Assembly: GCA_034401795.1 (NCBI GenBank)
Contig: CM067374.1
Location: 133,694,300 to 133,758,299 of the forward strand
Direction of reading: 5' to 3'
DNA: 64,000 nucleotides
From: Chaetoderma sp. LZ-2023a
Taxonomy: Eukaryota > Mollusca > Caudofoveata > Chaetodermatida > Chaetodermatidae
Below, piece after piece: positions 10,871-22,049 of this stretch (within the stretch, counting starts at the first letter, position 1; every line of letters starts with the position of its first letter). The translations under genes and the position numbers were made by a program. Under the pieces are notes generated by a model that did no database searches, was not told where the DNA came from, and worked only from the letters and a program-made list of their open reading frames with translations.

Positions 10871-11384
10871 CACCAGATTTGATCAGTAACCTGGTGGGAA
10901 GGGGCAAGCCATACATGCTAATTTTGCCCCTTGGAGAAAGATTTTAGACTTCAAACTTGACTAACGGAGACCTAAAAGGACCGTCAAGTTCACGGAACCG
11001 AATCACATTCGCGTCACAGCCCCCCCCCCTTTTTCCTCCTAAGAAAAGGGAGAGAACTAACGAACATGTATCTCACCTGAAAACACCAATATGCCAAGAG
11101 GGTTAACTACTCCCTGCATATCGCTTGTATTAGCCTGGGAATGAGCATGAATATATAAGATGAATGAACATGATACATATACATAATACAAAAAACTCTC
11201 ACTTGTTGAATTACCTTATGATAACAGGACTTCAGACGTACCGCCTACAACCATTCACCGGTTCGGCCATCAGTGACACAATCTGGTTGACATCCTCTCG
11301 CTTGACCATGCCTGCTTTAAGTTCTTTTCTTACCAAAGTGAAAAAAGGGGAAAAGCAGTGTGGTCACTAACTATCGTTTCAAAA

Positions 11385-12340
11385 CAGCTAAAGCGAGTGG
11401 ATTGGCTGAGTCTGACACATCCCTCATATAGTAATCCGTAAATGAGGACTCAGTGCCATTGTGCAACGGCCATGATGTCCTCTAACGGAACACCATTGTA
11501 AAGGGCGGTCGAGGCGGCTATTCCTCTAACATCGTGTGCCCTTACGCCCTGCACCTGGTGCCCAGTCGCCATCTCGTGAGTAGTCTGAATGCATTCGACC
11601 ACCCAACGAGAGATAGTATCCATGGATGCGGCGCCATAAGGCTTTTTATGGCAGATCCACAGATGTCTATCGTTCGACCGTAACGAGTCAGTCCGTTTCT
11701 TGTACTTAGTCAAAGCACGGACCGGGCACCAGACACTGGCATCACGCTCAAACCTGGTTAACTTCGGTATAATGATCGGTTTGCCGGGATATCTCAAAGA
11801 TTGGTTCTTTGACATAAATTCTGCTCTTGGCAGAAGACGCAGACCTTCTCCAGAAACAATAAATCGGTTCCTCTCTGCCGAAAGCGCATGGATCTCACTG
11901 CGCCTTCTAGCTGAGGAAGCTGCCAATAGAAAGACCGCCTTTAGAGTCAAATGCTTTAGACTAGCCGAACGCAACGGTTCGAATGGGTGCTTGGCCAGTA
12001 CATTAAGCACTAAAGATAGACTCCAGGCTGGAATGACTACCGGTTGTCTCGGGCGGAGATTGCTCATTCCCTTCAACATCACGTTTAACTGGGCCACCTC
12101 TGGACTATCCCTGTTGGCTAGACAAGGGATAACTGATGCCAAAGCTGACTTGTATCCAGCAATTGTGACGGGAGCTAGTCCTGTAAAGAACAGCTCACAG
12201 AGAAAGTCTGCTATTTGCTGAATAGTGGATTGAAAGGTATCAATACCCTTTTCTTCACACCAGTCTGCAAATCTGTTAACCTTGTTGTTATATGACTTGA
12301 AGGTTGACCTCCTTTTCGCAGCCACGATGAAATCAGCAGC
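11385..12340 (-). pseudogene. DIRS copy 2 tyrosine recombinase
   Basis: Same recombinase as in copy 1: RSTFKSYNNKVNRFADWCEE, ASSARRRSEIHALSAERN, HDVRGIAASTALY and the EDIMAVAQWH block. It would cut and join the circular cDNA. In this family it replaces an integrase. Confidence 0.85.
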
Positions 12341-12779
12341 CTGTCGAGAAAAGCCTTCCGACGTGGAACGTTGTTTGACAACATCCACGCAGTCAATTTG
12401 AACATTTCGGGACGCTCGTGTAGGAAGCGTCCCTTGGCCTGGGAGATTATGTTCGGCATCTCGGGCAACTGCACAGGATTTTCCACCAGCAGATCTAGAA
12501 GATCCGTGAACCACGCCCTGCTCGGCCAATACGGCGCTATTAGCAGGACCAGACATGGCTCCTCCCTGACCTTCACCAATATCTTCGGTAGAAGAATGGT
12601 GGGTGGGTACGCGTACGCGTGCATCCCTCTCCAGCTTATCGCCAGAGCGTCTGTATCGACGGCATTTGGATCTGGAATCGGCGAGACATATGTCATGATT
12701 TGAGCATTTTCCTTTGTGGCGAACAAGTCCACGTTGGGTTTGCCCCAATGCTCGAAGATCCGTCGTAGAACTGGAGGGT

Positions 12780-14374
12780 TGAGGGACCATTCTGTTGGCA
12801 AGATTCTCTGTCTGCGAGACAAAGCATCCGCCAGAATGTTCAATCGGCCAGGAATATGAGCTGCTTTCAAAACAACCGAGTAATTCCTGCACCATTGAAT
12901 CAAGTGCCACACCCTGATGCACAGGGTGGGCGACCTGGTCCCGCCTTGGCGATTTATATATGATACTACTGTCGAATTGTCCGACCGTATCAATATCACC
13001 TTGCCCCTGATCATCGGAAGGAACTCTTCCAACGCCAGTTCCACTGCCATCATTTCCAACAGATTGATATGCAGCTGACTCTCCGGGAGAGTCCATGTGC
13101 CCGAGACCTGGTGTTCTCCCAGGCAGGCACCCCACCCCTCCAGCGATGCATCCGTGTAAACGGACAGCTGGGGGTGGGGTAGGTGCAGCGAAACCCCTAT
13201 TAGGAGATTCTGACGCTGTTTCCACCATAGAAGATGCGATATTATCGGCTCCAAAACTGGCACCAGTTTTGACAGGGGTTCTGTTCTCTGTTTCCACAGA
13301 GACATCAGATACAACTGGATAGGTCTTCGCATTAGAGCAGCGTACGGTGATAACCTGCTCCATGGAGACCATCATGCCCAGCATCTGAAGGAACCGCCTC
13401 GCCTGAATGTGGTTTCCCACTCGAAAACTCCTGAGGATGGCTAACAGAGACACCACTCTGGGCTCTGATGGGTAAACCCTGCCCTCCTCGAGGTCGAATC
13501 GCATCCCCAAATAAACGAAATGTTGAGTGGGCGTCAACTCGGATTTCTCCTCGTTGACTATCCAGCCTAGATCTGAAAGTAACTTCAGAGTCATAGCAGT
13601 ATCCACGTTCAACCTGGCTGCCGAGTCTGCCTTGAGCAGCCAGTCGTCTATGTAGGTGTGTAGCGACACGTTCTCTTTTCTGAGAAACGCTGTCACCACA
13701 AGGACCACTCTTGTGAAAACCCTCGGAGCTGTCGACAGGCCAAACGGGAGAACTGTAAACTCCCATACTTGATTCTGAAACGCAAATCTCAGAAACCTGT
13801 GCCAACTCCGATTCATCGGAATGTGGAAATATGCATCTTTCAGATCGATCGATACACACCACATTCCTTTCCTCAATCCCGCCATTACCGACCTCGGCGT
13901 TTCCATCTGGAACCGAGGCGTATGGATAAACCAATTTAATGGCCTGAGATTGAGTATGGGTCTCCATCCCCCTGTGCTCTTGGGGACAAGGAACATGTTT
14001 GAATAGAAGCCTGGAGTGTTCCGGTTTGCTGGTTTTATTGCTCCCTTCAGAAGCAAACCCGACACTTCCTTTTGAACGGCTTCTAACTTGTCTGGCTCCC
14101 TTGGTACGGGTGTCCAGACAGGTGCCAAAGACAGATTTTGTGGCGGAAAGTCCCACCACTCCGGCATGTAACCCTGGGATAACCATCCCAGGACCAGACT
14201 GTCTGACGTCACACCTCGCCAGGCCTCGACGAAACGCATGAGCCTTCCACCCACCATAGACGCCTCGACGTCTAACGGGGTTGTCCGGCTCGCAGTCTGC
14301 CCCCCCCCCCCCTCTTTCTTAACGAGAGAGAGTGAGAACCATTTCGTTCTAGGCACGACGGGTATAACTGGCAC
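12780..14374 (-). pseudogene. DIRS copy 2 reverse transcriptase and RNase H
   Basis: RT with GAIKPANRNTPGFYSNMFL, SIDLKDAYFHIP, LPFGLSTAPRVF, YIDDWLLKAD and FVYLGMRFD. RNase H with YTDASLEGWGACLG, ELALEEFLPMI, RSDNSTVVSYIN and HIPGRLNILADALSR, in an overlapping frame. Catalytic Asp residues of both RT blocks and of the RNase H are visible. Overlapping frames are usual in DIRS elements. Confidence 0.85.
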
Positions 14375-14431
14375 CGCTGTTCCTGTCGCACAGGTGCGGT
14401 CCAGGCGGATATGAAGGGAGCTTGCGTACCC

Positions 14432-16540
14432 TCAGGTACGCTTCGGCCCCTTCTGTCCGCCCTTTGAGGTCTTACCCTTACCCTTCCCCTTGCCCTTCCC
14501 ACCTCTAGGGCGGTCAGGAGCAACATTGGGGAGGGTAGGCGCCTCTACAACCTTCCTGGGTTTCTTCGCCGGCGGCGGCTCCGAGAACCCAGCCGAAACA
14601 GACGTCGCAATAGGCCTGGCTTTCGCCTTGCTCTTATGCTTTTTCTGTTTCTTTGAAGGCTGTCCCGTTAGCGGTTTGCCCACAGCCCCTAGTGCGTGCG
14701 CTTGCCGCACTAGCTCTAGCTGTAGATTCACCGCTAACCGATTCTGCGCAATACTGGCGGTGTCCTCTAAGATGGCCCGCGCTTGGCCACCAAAGATGCT
14801 AGGCCCTGTCAGGGGCGTACCAAGAAGACGTTCCCTGACTGCCGTAGCCGGACGCATATGGTCAATGACCATTTGCCTCCTGGACTTCGTCACTCGCGCT
14901 TGCACCCTTGCCAATGCGTCCATTGACAGCACCAAGCCGTCATTAACACACGATAGCGCCACAGGTGGCACAGGGTGGCCTGCCCCCGCTTCAGCCCACA
15001 CCGACTGAAGTAGACGATAAGAGTGATTGACAGCGCTCATCGCTGCCCTCACACCCTCATCGCATAGGGCCAGGACTTCTTCCTGGTGTACCTGGGACTT
15101 ATCCACTAGTGCCGGACCGGGACCACCCGACCCGGCACTCTGGACGCCCAGTACCCATCGGTCATCCTCCGTGACCGACGGGACTACACCATACCTGTCG
15201 TATTCACCCCGCGGAATACGACATCTTGCCTGCACCTCCCTGGAGGCCGCAGGGAGCTGACCCTTGGTCATTAGTTGTTTACTATAAATAGCATCCAACA
15301 AATCAATGAACCGTGGATCCAGTCCCACTGACTGGATCCGGGCCGCGGGCAAAATCCTCGTCCTAATCGACGCAACCGACGGACGGGGCGCATCTTCATC
15401 GGCCGTGGCCGAAACCACAGATGGGTCCACTCTGGCTAGCCACGCCAGAGCATCAGACCAATCTACCTCCGAAGAAGATACCCCCGCAAACACGTCACCC
15501 GTTGACGTGCTCACGGGTCTGCCAGCCACGGCCTCCCGGCAAGGAGCCACGGCTGACACGCCAGGCACTCCGCTACCACACGGTTCTGCCGCCACCCCAT
15601 GAAACATTCCGGTCCATGGGGTAGGTCCGCACGGAAAACCGTACAGACCCGTAACCGTCGCGGAACCATAGCCGGACACGGGCGCCAACGGCAGCCCATG
15701 TCCGGCTGCCGGACCAGGCGAGATAGGTGAGTACCACGCCTGGCCCGGCACACCCGTTCCCCTGACGGCTGGTGACAAACCAAGCCGCGCGGAACCAGTG
15801 CACGGTAACGGATTGGCCTCAGCCGCAGGTGGAGCCGCTGACCTGGCTTGTGCCAAACCAGACAAATGGAGGCCGGTTCCGTCCAGGACGGAATCAACCT
15901 CCATATTCTCCACCTGCGGCTTCACGGGCCGCAGCAACCTCTCCTCCTCGTCTTCAGACTCCGAAGAGCCGTCACTAGACGAGTCAACCGTGGAGCCGTC
16001 CTGGCGGACGGCTCCCACACCTGACGGACCGGCCACCGCTACTGGACCACCCGGAGGTGGCCGCAGAGAGACAGAACCCGTCTGGCCGAAGCCAGACGGG
16101 ACCGCCAGGGGGCCGTACGAGACGGCCCCCTCGGTAACCAGTCCAGAATCCTGTCCGAGGACAGGATCCGTTCCAGGCATGGGGAGAAACTGCCCCCCCA
16201 ACCATTGGTAGCAGGGACGACACCAGCGTGGGCAGAACGCTATGCAGAAAACCCTGCATAGCCGGACCAAACCACGCCGGCGGTGCCATCTCCGCCACCT
16301 CCAGCTGGGGACGTGGAGCAACCCCACCGGCCGAACCGGGCGCTCCACGATTTCCTTTCGGACCGCCTGACCCCGCGTCAGACCCAGCCAAGTCCTTCTG
16401 GGCAAGGAACTTAACCATCGTTTCGACGGACCACACTGCACAAACATTACACCTATGATCTATATTACACACGCCACACCTAAAACAGACATGGTCCTTG
16501 AACATTACACGGACAAACTTATGGCAGTCGTCACATGATG
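14432..16540 (-). pseudogene. DIRS copy 2 ORF1 region (Gag-like)
   Basis: Starts with a Cys/His cluster (CDDCHKF, then CFRCGVCNIDHRCNVC) that should bind zinc, continues into a Pro/Gly/Ser-rich middle, a helical block (DPRFIDLLDAIYSKQLMTKG; LSMDALARVQARVTKSRRQM; ARAILEDTASIAQNRLAVN) and ends in a lysine/glycine tail with GKGKGKGKTSKGG. Known DIRS elements carry a Gag-like ORF1 in this place. Long open stretches survive, but the region is not intact. Confidence 0.75.
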
Positions 16541-17429
16541 GCGGGGCTGGCTTGGCCTATAAAATAAGCACAAACCTACAATAAACAAGCGGAACGATAC
16601 CCGGATGGAAGGCAGACAATTAATTTTCAAATATTTTGACTCATAAATTAACCGTAATCTCCCCGCACCCCACCCCGCCACGTTACAACAATGATCGCAT
16701 TGATTATGACGACAAGTACGCGGCGGGCACAACACACCCATAATAGATCCTACAGGATGTGTAACGGCTCCAGGAATCATATCGCATAGCATTCGGGGTA
16801 TATTTACTAATCAATATAAATTATACTCCTAACGAACGCAGCACGATATGTGAAGAAAACAACAAAATGTATAACAAAACTGCTGTCTCACACGGTAAAA
16901 CCGCAGACCACACATCTACTCAAGAATTTTGAAACCACCGATCACTGCAAGCCGATCGTGATCGCACGTAAACTTGATCATTCCAAAGTTTCCGGTACCA
17001 TTTTTAGTACGCAGCACCCAGAATAAGATGCGCGAATTAATGAAAAATTTTTCTTCACATAAACATCCGAGCGACCGGGTGTGACGTCACCCGCTCGGAT
17101 TCTACGGAGAACGACGTCAGCCGATATTCGTGTTAGAAATACCGTAGCAAACACCTATTTTCATATCTGCCGATCGCCTGTTGGGGTTTAAAGAAGGCGA
17201 TCGTCTGGCATATATCGTTGCTAGCACACGTCCCAGATTCTATGGGGTCAGAAATTGGAACATGCGACACAACGAAATTTAGAGACCTAAGTCTTTTAAC
17301 TATGGATAATAAAGAACAATACAACCTGGTTGTCTTGGGCGGTATTCTCCATAGTCCTTAGTTAATCCTTTCAGAACACACAAACTATCACTGATTAAAG
17401 ACTTAGATTATTTTAAAACACTAAAATCC

Positions 17430-17630
17430 TTAATGCAAAAAGCATGTATTGCTCTTGTTGCTATGCAAACAAGAATGTGCTCTATGGTAAACGGGTACTC
17501 GGCAGTTGGGAGCCGAGTACCCGGTTCCCAGGAGTCGGTAAAGCTATCTAAGTCTATAATCCTAGAGCCGCTGTCAAGGCCAGCTGTATATCAGAAGTAA
17601 CAGAATGGTGAGTATTGATCGAAGGAGAAT
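17430..17630 (-). repeat. 5' inverted terminal repeat, DIRS copy 2
   Basis: Inverted partner of 10520-10720. The outer end reads GATCGAAGGAGAAT, identical to copy 1. Confidence 0.85.
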
Positions 17631-17776
17631 GTAGGAATCCAGGCTCTCAGTCAATTATATAACATGTATGATGTCATAATCAATTACGTCACGAATGATG
17701 CGATGTAGTCTGTCTTAAATGCTGAATAGTCCGTCAAGTTGTATGAATTGTATGTCTTTACTATTTACTAAACATG

Positions 17777-17868
17777 CTGTTGACTATTTTGAAACTAATT
17801 TGACTGGGCGCAGTTGCTGTCATAAGCAGCAACAGAGACCACTAGACAAATCAGTTTCAAAATAGTCA
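17777..17868. repeat. M1 foldback repeat
   Basis: Arms TGTTGACTATTTTGAAAC-TAATTTGACTGGGC and ACAAATCAGTTTCAAAATAG around GCTGTCATAAGCAGC. Confidence 0.65.
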
Positions 17869-17908
17869 CCATCTTAGCTGCATAGTTTTCCGGAAATTGA
17901 GATTCATG

Positions 17909-18001
17909 CAGTGTGCAGGGATCGATTGATCCCAAAATGGCCAAAGTGTGTGTGGAGCTTAGTTAGATATAGGTGGGGCATAGCTAAAACTGGATTTCTC
18001 C
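17909..18001 (+). repeat. M3 dispersed repeat, copy 2
   Basis: GGGATCGATTGATCCC start, GTGTGTGTGGAGCTTAG, then GGTGGGGCATAGCTAAAACT. It lies next to an M1 copy, as do the other M3 copies. Confidence 0.6.
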
Positions 18002-18264
18002 ACTCAAACACTTTCATGTAGACCTTTCCAGTCTCACGAAAGACCTACATAACATTATAATGTCAGCTAATAAGTGACGTAATTGATTATGACATCAGAT
18101 ACTTCATTGACAGATCGGAAACCTCCCATTCAGTCAGACCTGACGCTAATAGTCAGCTGCGTTTGTGGGCCGCGAAGATCGAGTTTATCTAAGCCAAACG
18201 CTAGGGTAAAATGCAGACCTCACTGTCCTATATGAGACTGACATGACGGACAAGAAAAGCTCAC

Positions 18265-18343
18265 CTTATGCTGTCTGTAAGTCCATGTTTAATCAGGAAT
18301 AATGACAGCTCTTCCTTCACCTGTGTACACCTGCTGTTCATAC
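18265..18343 (-). CDS. CUEDC2: CUEDC2 first coding exon (start of CUE domain-containing protein 2)
   Basis: CUEDC2 is a CUE-domain ubiquitin-binding adaptor, known in vertebrates as a regulator of steroid receptor turnover, NF-kB/JAK-STAT signalling and mitotic exit. Seen here on the minus strand: a good acceptor ending TTGTAG, then two bases, an ATG at 18341 and 25 codons beginning MNSRCTQVKEELSLFLIKH, ending in AG before a GTGAGC donor. The leftover two bases join the single first base of the exon at 9902 to make a serine codon. The resulting order (about 26 residues, then VDEIILAYV) matches the known N-terminus of the family in length and pattern. The acceptor just before the ATG implies a separate 5' UTR exon further right. 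Identification is from memory of the vertebrate protein, not from a search. Confidence 0.8.
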
Positions 18344-18607
18344 CTACAATACAAGACAAATGTGATCCTCTACATAAGCTTGATTGATTATTACTTTGCG
18401 TGATCATGACCAATTATTTAAGAATAATCGTGATTACTCAATTTACCTTTCCAGAGTACCCACCCATCATATGACATCATAATTAACTGTGTGATGTGTA
18501 GAATGACATCATAATGAATGACGTCGATAAGTATGCCACGAAAGCATATTTGAAGACGGTCTATGCATTGTTGACAAATAGTTTGCTTTTACAAATGAAT
18601 AAATATT

Positions 18608-18727
18608 CTGTTGAATATTTTGAAACTAATTTGAAATTGATAGCTAGGGCATTTGGGGATCGATCAATCCCAACATGGCGAGGTGTGGGTGGAGCTTAGC
18701 TAGTGCTGGGCGGGGCATAGCTAAAAA
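18608..18727 (+). repeat. M1 half plus M3, copy 3
   Basis: TGTTGAATATTTTGAAAC-TAATTTGA followed by GGGGATCGATCAATCCC and GCGGGGCATAGCTAAAA. The recurrent M1-M3 adjacency suggests one larger non-autonomous element. Confidence 0.55.
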
Positions 18728-18865
18728 AGGAAAGGTTCATTAATCAGCCTGGGTACAAATTAGCCAGACATAGGAGTACATGCATATATCAATGATGAAA
18801 GTTCAGCAATGGTGGTTAGAAATGTTCATTTGGAGGCCAGGACAAGACTATTTAGTGAAACTCAA

Positions 18866-19729
18866 CATACGCCCGCAGGCATACTTGTTTGAGGAATGCT
18901 AAATGTGAACAGTTTGTCTTTGATAAATGACACTTCATCTATCCCTAAAACATCTGCTGAACAAAAATTGTGAGTGTACGGTTAAAAAACTCTTCGAGAT
19001 CTGGTCCGAACAAGATTTTTATAAATTTGAGCTTTTCAAGGGCGATACCGCTGGCGAATATGGGCAGATTTTGGCGAAACGAAATCATCACACGTCATCC
19101 ATTCCTAACACATCTGCTGGAACAAATTTGTGAGTGTAGGTTCAAAACTCTTCGAGATCTGATCCGGTCAAGAAAATTTTGACAAATTTTTGCATTTTAG
19201 GGGAGATAACTCGGGCAAATATGGTCGGATTTTGCTGAACCGAACTCATTGCACTTTGTCTATCCCTAACACATCTGCTGGATAAAAAATTGTGAGTGTA
19301 GGTTCGAAACTCTTTGAGATCTGCTCTGGGCAAGAAAATTTTGACAAATTTTAGCTTTTCAGGGGTGATAACTCGGGCAAATATGGCCGGATTTTGCCGA
19401 AATGAAATCATTGCACTTCGTCTATCCCTAACACATCTGCTGGGGAAAAATTTTGAGTGTAGGTTTAAAACTCGTTGAGATCTGCGCCGGAAAAGAACAT
19501 TTTTTCTACAAATTCTAGCTTTCTAGGGGAGATAACTCGGGCAAATATGGCCGGATTTTGCCGAAACGAAACCATTGTACTTTGCCTATACCTCACACAT
19601 CAGCCGTGAGTGTAGGTTCAAAACTCTTCAAGATCTGCTCCGGACAAGAAATCAGACAGACAGATGCACGGATGGATGGACGGCGAGCGCCCTCACATAA
19701 TACGACCCCGCCTAACAGGCGTATAAAAA
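18866..19729. mobile_element. Non-autonomous TIR element built of 161-bp tandem units
   Basis: Ends carry inverted ATACGCC(C/T)G...AGGC: ATACGCCCGCAGGC at 18867 and GCCTAACAGGCGTAT at 19710-19724. Inside, about 4.5 tandem units repeat every 160-164 bp. Markers are CATCTGCTG at 18951, 19111, 19272 and 19434, each followed by GTGAGTGTAGGTT, CTCTTCGAGATCTG and GATAACTCGGGCAAATATGG. It closes with GACAGACAGATGCACGGATGG and a GGACGGCGAGCGCCCTC segment. It is inserted into an M2 repeat, whose halves flank it (18800-18862 and 19730-19790). Confidence 0.6.
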
Positions 19730-19876
19730 TGTATCATTGGAATGACTGGCTCGAGGCAATCATTTCAGTAATACATTTTCAATATTACTCTTCTCTTGAC
19801 CTGCTTACTCTAGCGATAGCGTGTGATGTCATGTAAGTGCCAATGCATTACAATCTTTATTATGTAGTAATCATTT

Positions 19877-19968
19877 TGTTGAATATTTTGAAATTAATTT
19901 GAATGGAAGTTGCTACTGCCTAAGGCAGCAACAACTTTCAGTCAAATTAGTTTCAAACTATTCAACAG
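19877..19968. repeat. M1 foldback repeat, best-preserved copy
   Basis: TGTTGAATATTTTGAAAT arm, GCTACTGCC-TAAGGCAGC centre, and AGTCAAATTAG-TTTCAAACTATTCAACA arm. Confidence 0.75.
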
Positions 19969-20734
19969 CCTACCTGTATGGTTGCTTTTATATCACATTG
20001 TTAAGCTGTAGATGGCACCTTTATGACTGAGCGCTTATTCCGAGGCAGACATGCTAGGTTTTTTTTGACTGGTTGAAAAGTAAATCATGACAGCCATCAT
20101 AGGGTGTAGAAATCTACCAACATTTAGCTATTAAAGCCTGAATGTCTTTCTTTGACTGTATGGTAAAAGGCTTAAAATTCCATGCATAGTTTATAGATAT
20201 CATGAGATGAGGTTAGTTATTCTTTAATGCTACTTACTGGCACCAAAGTCCAAGGTAGTTTACATGTATCATTGTTGGTGCGGTTCGATTACTGTATGAA
20301 GCGAATTACTAAAAGAACTTTGATCATACTGAAAGTTGTTGGTGGTTTATCAGATGTCAATGCAGAGTCCAGAAGCACATTTACATTTGGCCCCGCCTCC
20401 TGTGGGGTGAGAGATGGGGGGGGGGGGGGGGGGGAAAGAGGTCAAACGGTCAAGAAATTGATTGTAGAGCAACTCCTCCGAAACTGTTGGATAGAATTCA
20501 ACCAAATTTTGGATGTGAGTTATGTGTGTTGTTGGTTTTCTTGAATTTGCTCCTGTAGACCGCTTACTGGTTGCTGTGCTTGTTGCTGTAGACCTTTGTA
20601 GCAGAGAATAAGGTGGTTTTGTCTCCTACATGTAGCTGTCTTTCAATGGTGGGAGTTTCAGGTTTTCCATTATACTGGTTCCTACTTGTAATTTAACCAT
20701 TTAACACTCAGGATCAGCCAAAAATTGCTTTTCT
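19969..20734. other. Non-coding stretch with a poly-G tract
   Basis: I see no gene. A run of more than 20 G at about 20415-20434 is the only marked feature. Confidence 0.5.
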
Positions 20735-20955
20735 AGTGGTCTTGAGAAATGTCCATTTGCACACCAAGAGAAGACTATTTTTGAAAATTTACCACTGGAA
20801 TGACTGGCTCGATAACCGTAAAAATTGCGATTTTAAAAATAAATCGAACTTCACGATTAAATCGAAAAATCGCTCAAGCCTAAGTCATTCCAGTGGTAAA
20901 TTTTCAAAAACAGTCTTCTCTTGGTCTGCAATTGGACATTTTCTATGAGAAAATT
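20735..20955. repeat. M2 foldback repeat with an AATCG-rich loop
   Basis: Left arm 20735-20813 (GTCTTGAGAAATGTCC, ACCAAGAGAAGACTATTTTT, ACCACTGGAATGACTGGCTC). Right arm 20882-20955 is its reverse complement. The loop (20815-20878) holds AATCG/CGATT words like those at 9640-9722, so it may be a second small element inserted at the apex. Confidence 0.7.
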
Positions 20956-21169
20956 TAAATTTTTAAAAACAAAATCAACGGTTAAAGGGTTAAGGTCATA
21001 AATGTAGCGGCACGTTTCTACCCATTTTTTAGTTTGTCCCAAAGACTTCTTCTTCTTCACAATAATGTGGGGATCCAATTTGGATATTATTATATTATTA
21101 GTGGCAAAAATTAGAATTTTCGCCAATATATCGATGGGTTCCATTATAACACCTGTGTGTCTGTCTGTT

Positions 21170-21880
21170 GGCGTTCAACCTCGGTTAAGGTTTTATCTTA
21201 GGACCGGTCCACACGAATGGGACTAGACTTAGAAGCATGCTTCCTTATATCAAGTGGATGGAGCGCAATGATATTGAGGTCATGAGGTCAAAGGTCACTG
21301 TGACCTTGGTAAAACAACTCACCGTTTACGGTTAAACTCTTGGTTTAGCTCAACATATCATCTTATCTCAGGATCAGCTCACCCAAATGGGCCAAATTGG
21401 ACTAAACTTGGACGCATGCTTCGTTATATCAAGGCTATAGAGCACAATGACATTGAGGTCATGAGGTCAAAGTTCAAGGCCACTAACTTGGTATAAAACT
21501 ATAATGAGGACAATGATATTGAGGTCAAAGTTCAAGGTCACTGTGACATTGCTATTAAAGCTCTAGTTTTAAGTTTAAGTTTTTCGTTTAGCTCAACATA
21601 GTCTTATAACTCAAGATTGTTTCATCCTATTGGAACTAAACTTGGACACATGCTTCCTTATACTAAGCAGGTGGAGTACAATCATATTGAAGTCATGAGG
21701 TTGAACTTGATACAAAACTATTTTTTTTCAGTTAAGTTTTTGGTTCAGATTAACATATGGTCTTATATTTTGGCATGGCTTCACCTTATTGGAACTAAAC
21801 TTGGACACATGCTAACTTGTATCAAGGGGTTGAAGCGCAATGACATTAAGGTCACAGAACATGGTCAGTTTACCATTTGA
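21170..21880 (+). repeat. Degenerate tandem repeat rich in AGGTCA half sites
   Basis: Four to five degenerate units share ACTAAACTTGGACGCATGCT, TTATATCAAG, GCAATGATATTGAGGTCATG, AGGTCACTGTGACC and TTTAGCTCAACATA-CTTAT. Such units are common in marine invertebrate genomes. No coding capacity. Confidence 0.6.
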
Positions 21881-21949
21881 CTTGTATAAAATGCAGACCT
21901 TAAATTACTGGCAGATTCCTCTGCTTTGCACAGTTTACCGTTATTTCAG

Positions 21950-22049
21950 AATTTACAAAATTAGTGGATGGAACTAAGCATGATCATACAGATACCTCAA
22001 CAAGTAGGAGCAGTACAAAGCCTGCCTGGGGACGGAACAGCCAGAGCAG
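21950..22049 (+). other. Possible unrecognised exon
   Basis: A 100-base stretch between a TTATTTCAG acceptor and a strong CAG/GTATGT donor, open in one frame for 32 codons (FTKLVDGTKHDHTDTSTSRS followed by STKPAWGRNSQS). I do not recognise the protein. An open frame this short arises often by chance. It could belong to a plus-strand gene or to a mobile element. Confidence 0.2.

Larger units (their letters stand above)
10520..17630 (-). mobile_element. DIRS-like tyrosine-recombinase retroelement, copy 2 (nearly whole, broken)
   Basis: About 7.11 kb in the same family and orientation as the copy at 1051. Parts from right to left: 5' inverted repeat (about 17430-17630), 5' untranslated region with ACGTCA sites, Gag-like ORF1 (about 16540-14432), RT (14374 to about 13380), RNase H (about 13180-12780), tyrosine recombinase (about 12340-11385), non-coding stretch, internal complementary region (10771-10870) and 3' inverted repeat (10520-10720). 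AAT lies at both ends (10520-10522, 17628-17630). The flanks differ from copy 1, so it is an independent insertion. It looks younger, with long open stretches and only a few breaks. It lies in CUEDC2 intron 1. Confidence 0.9.

Noticed and set aside
1051-17630. The two DIRS copies as one tandem segmental duplication or assembly echo
   Set aside because: Flanking sequences differ on both sides of both copies, and the copies differ at many bases.
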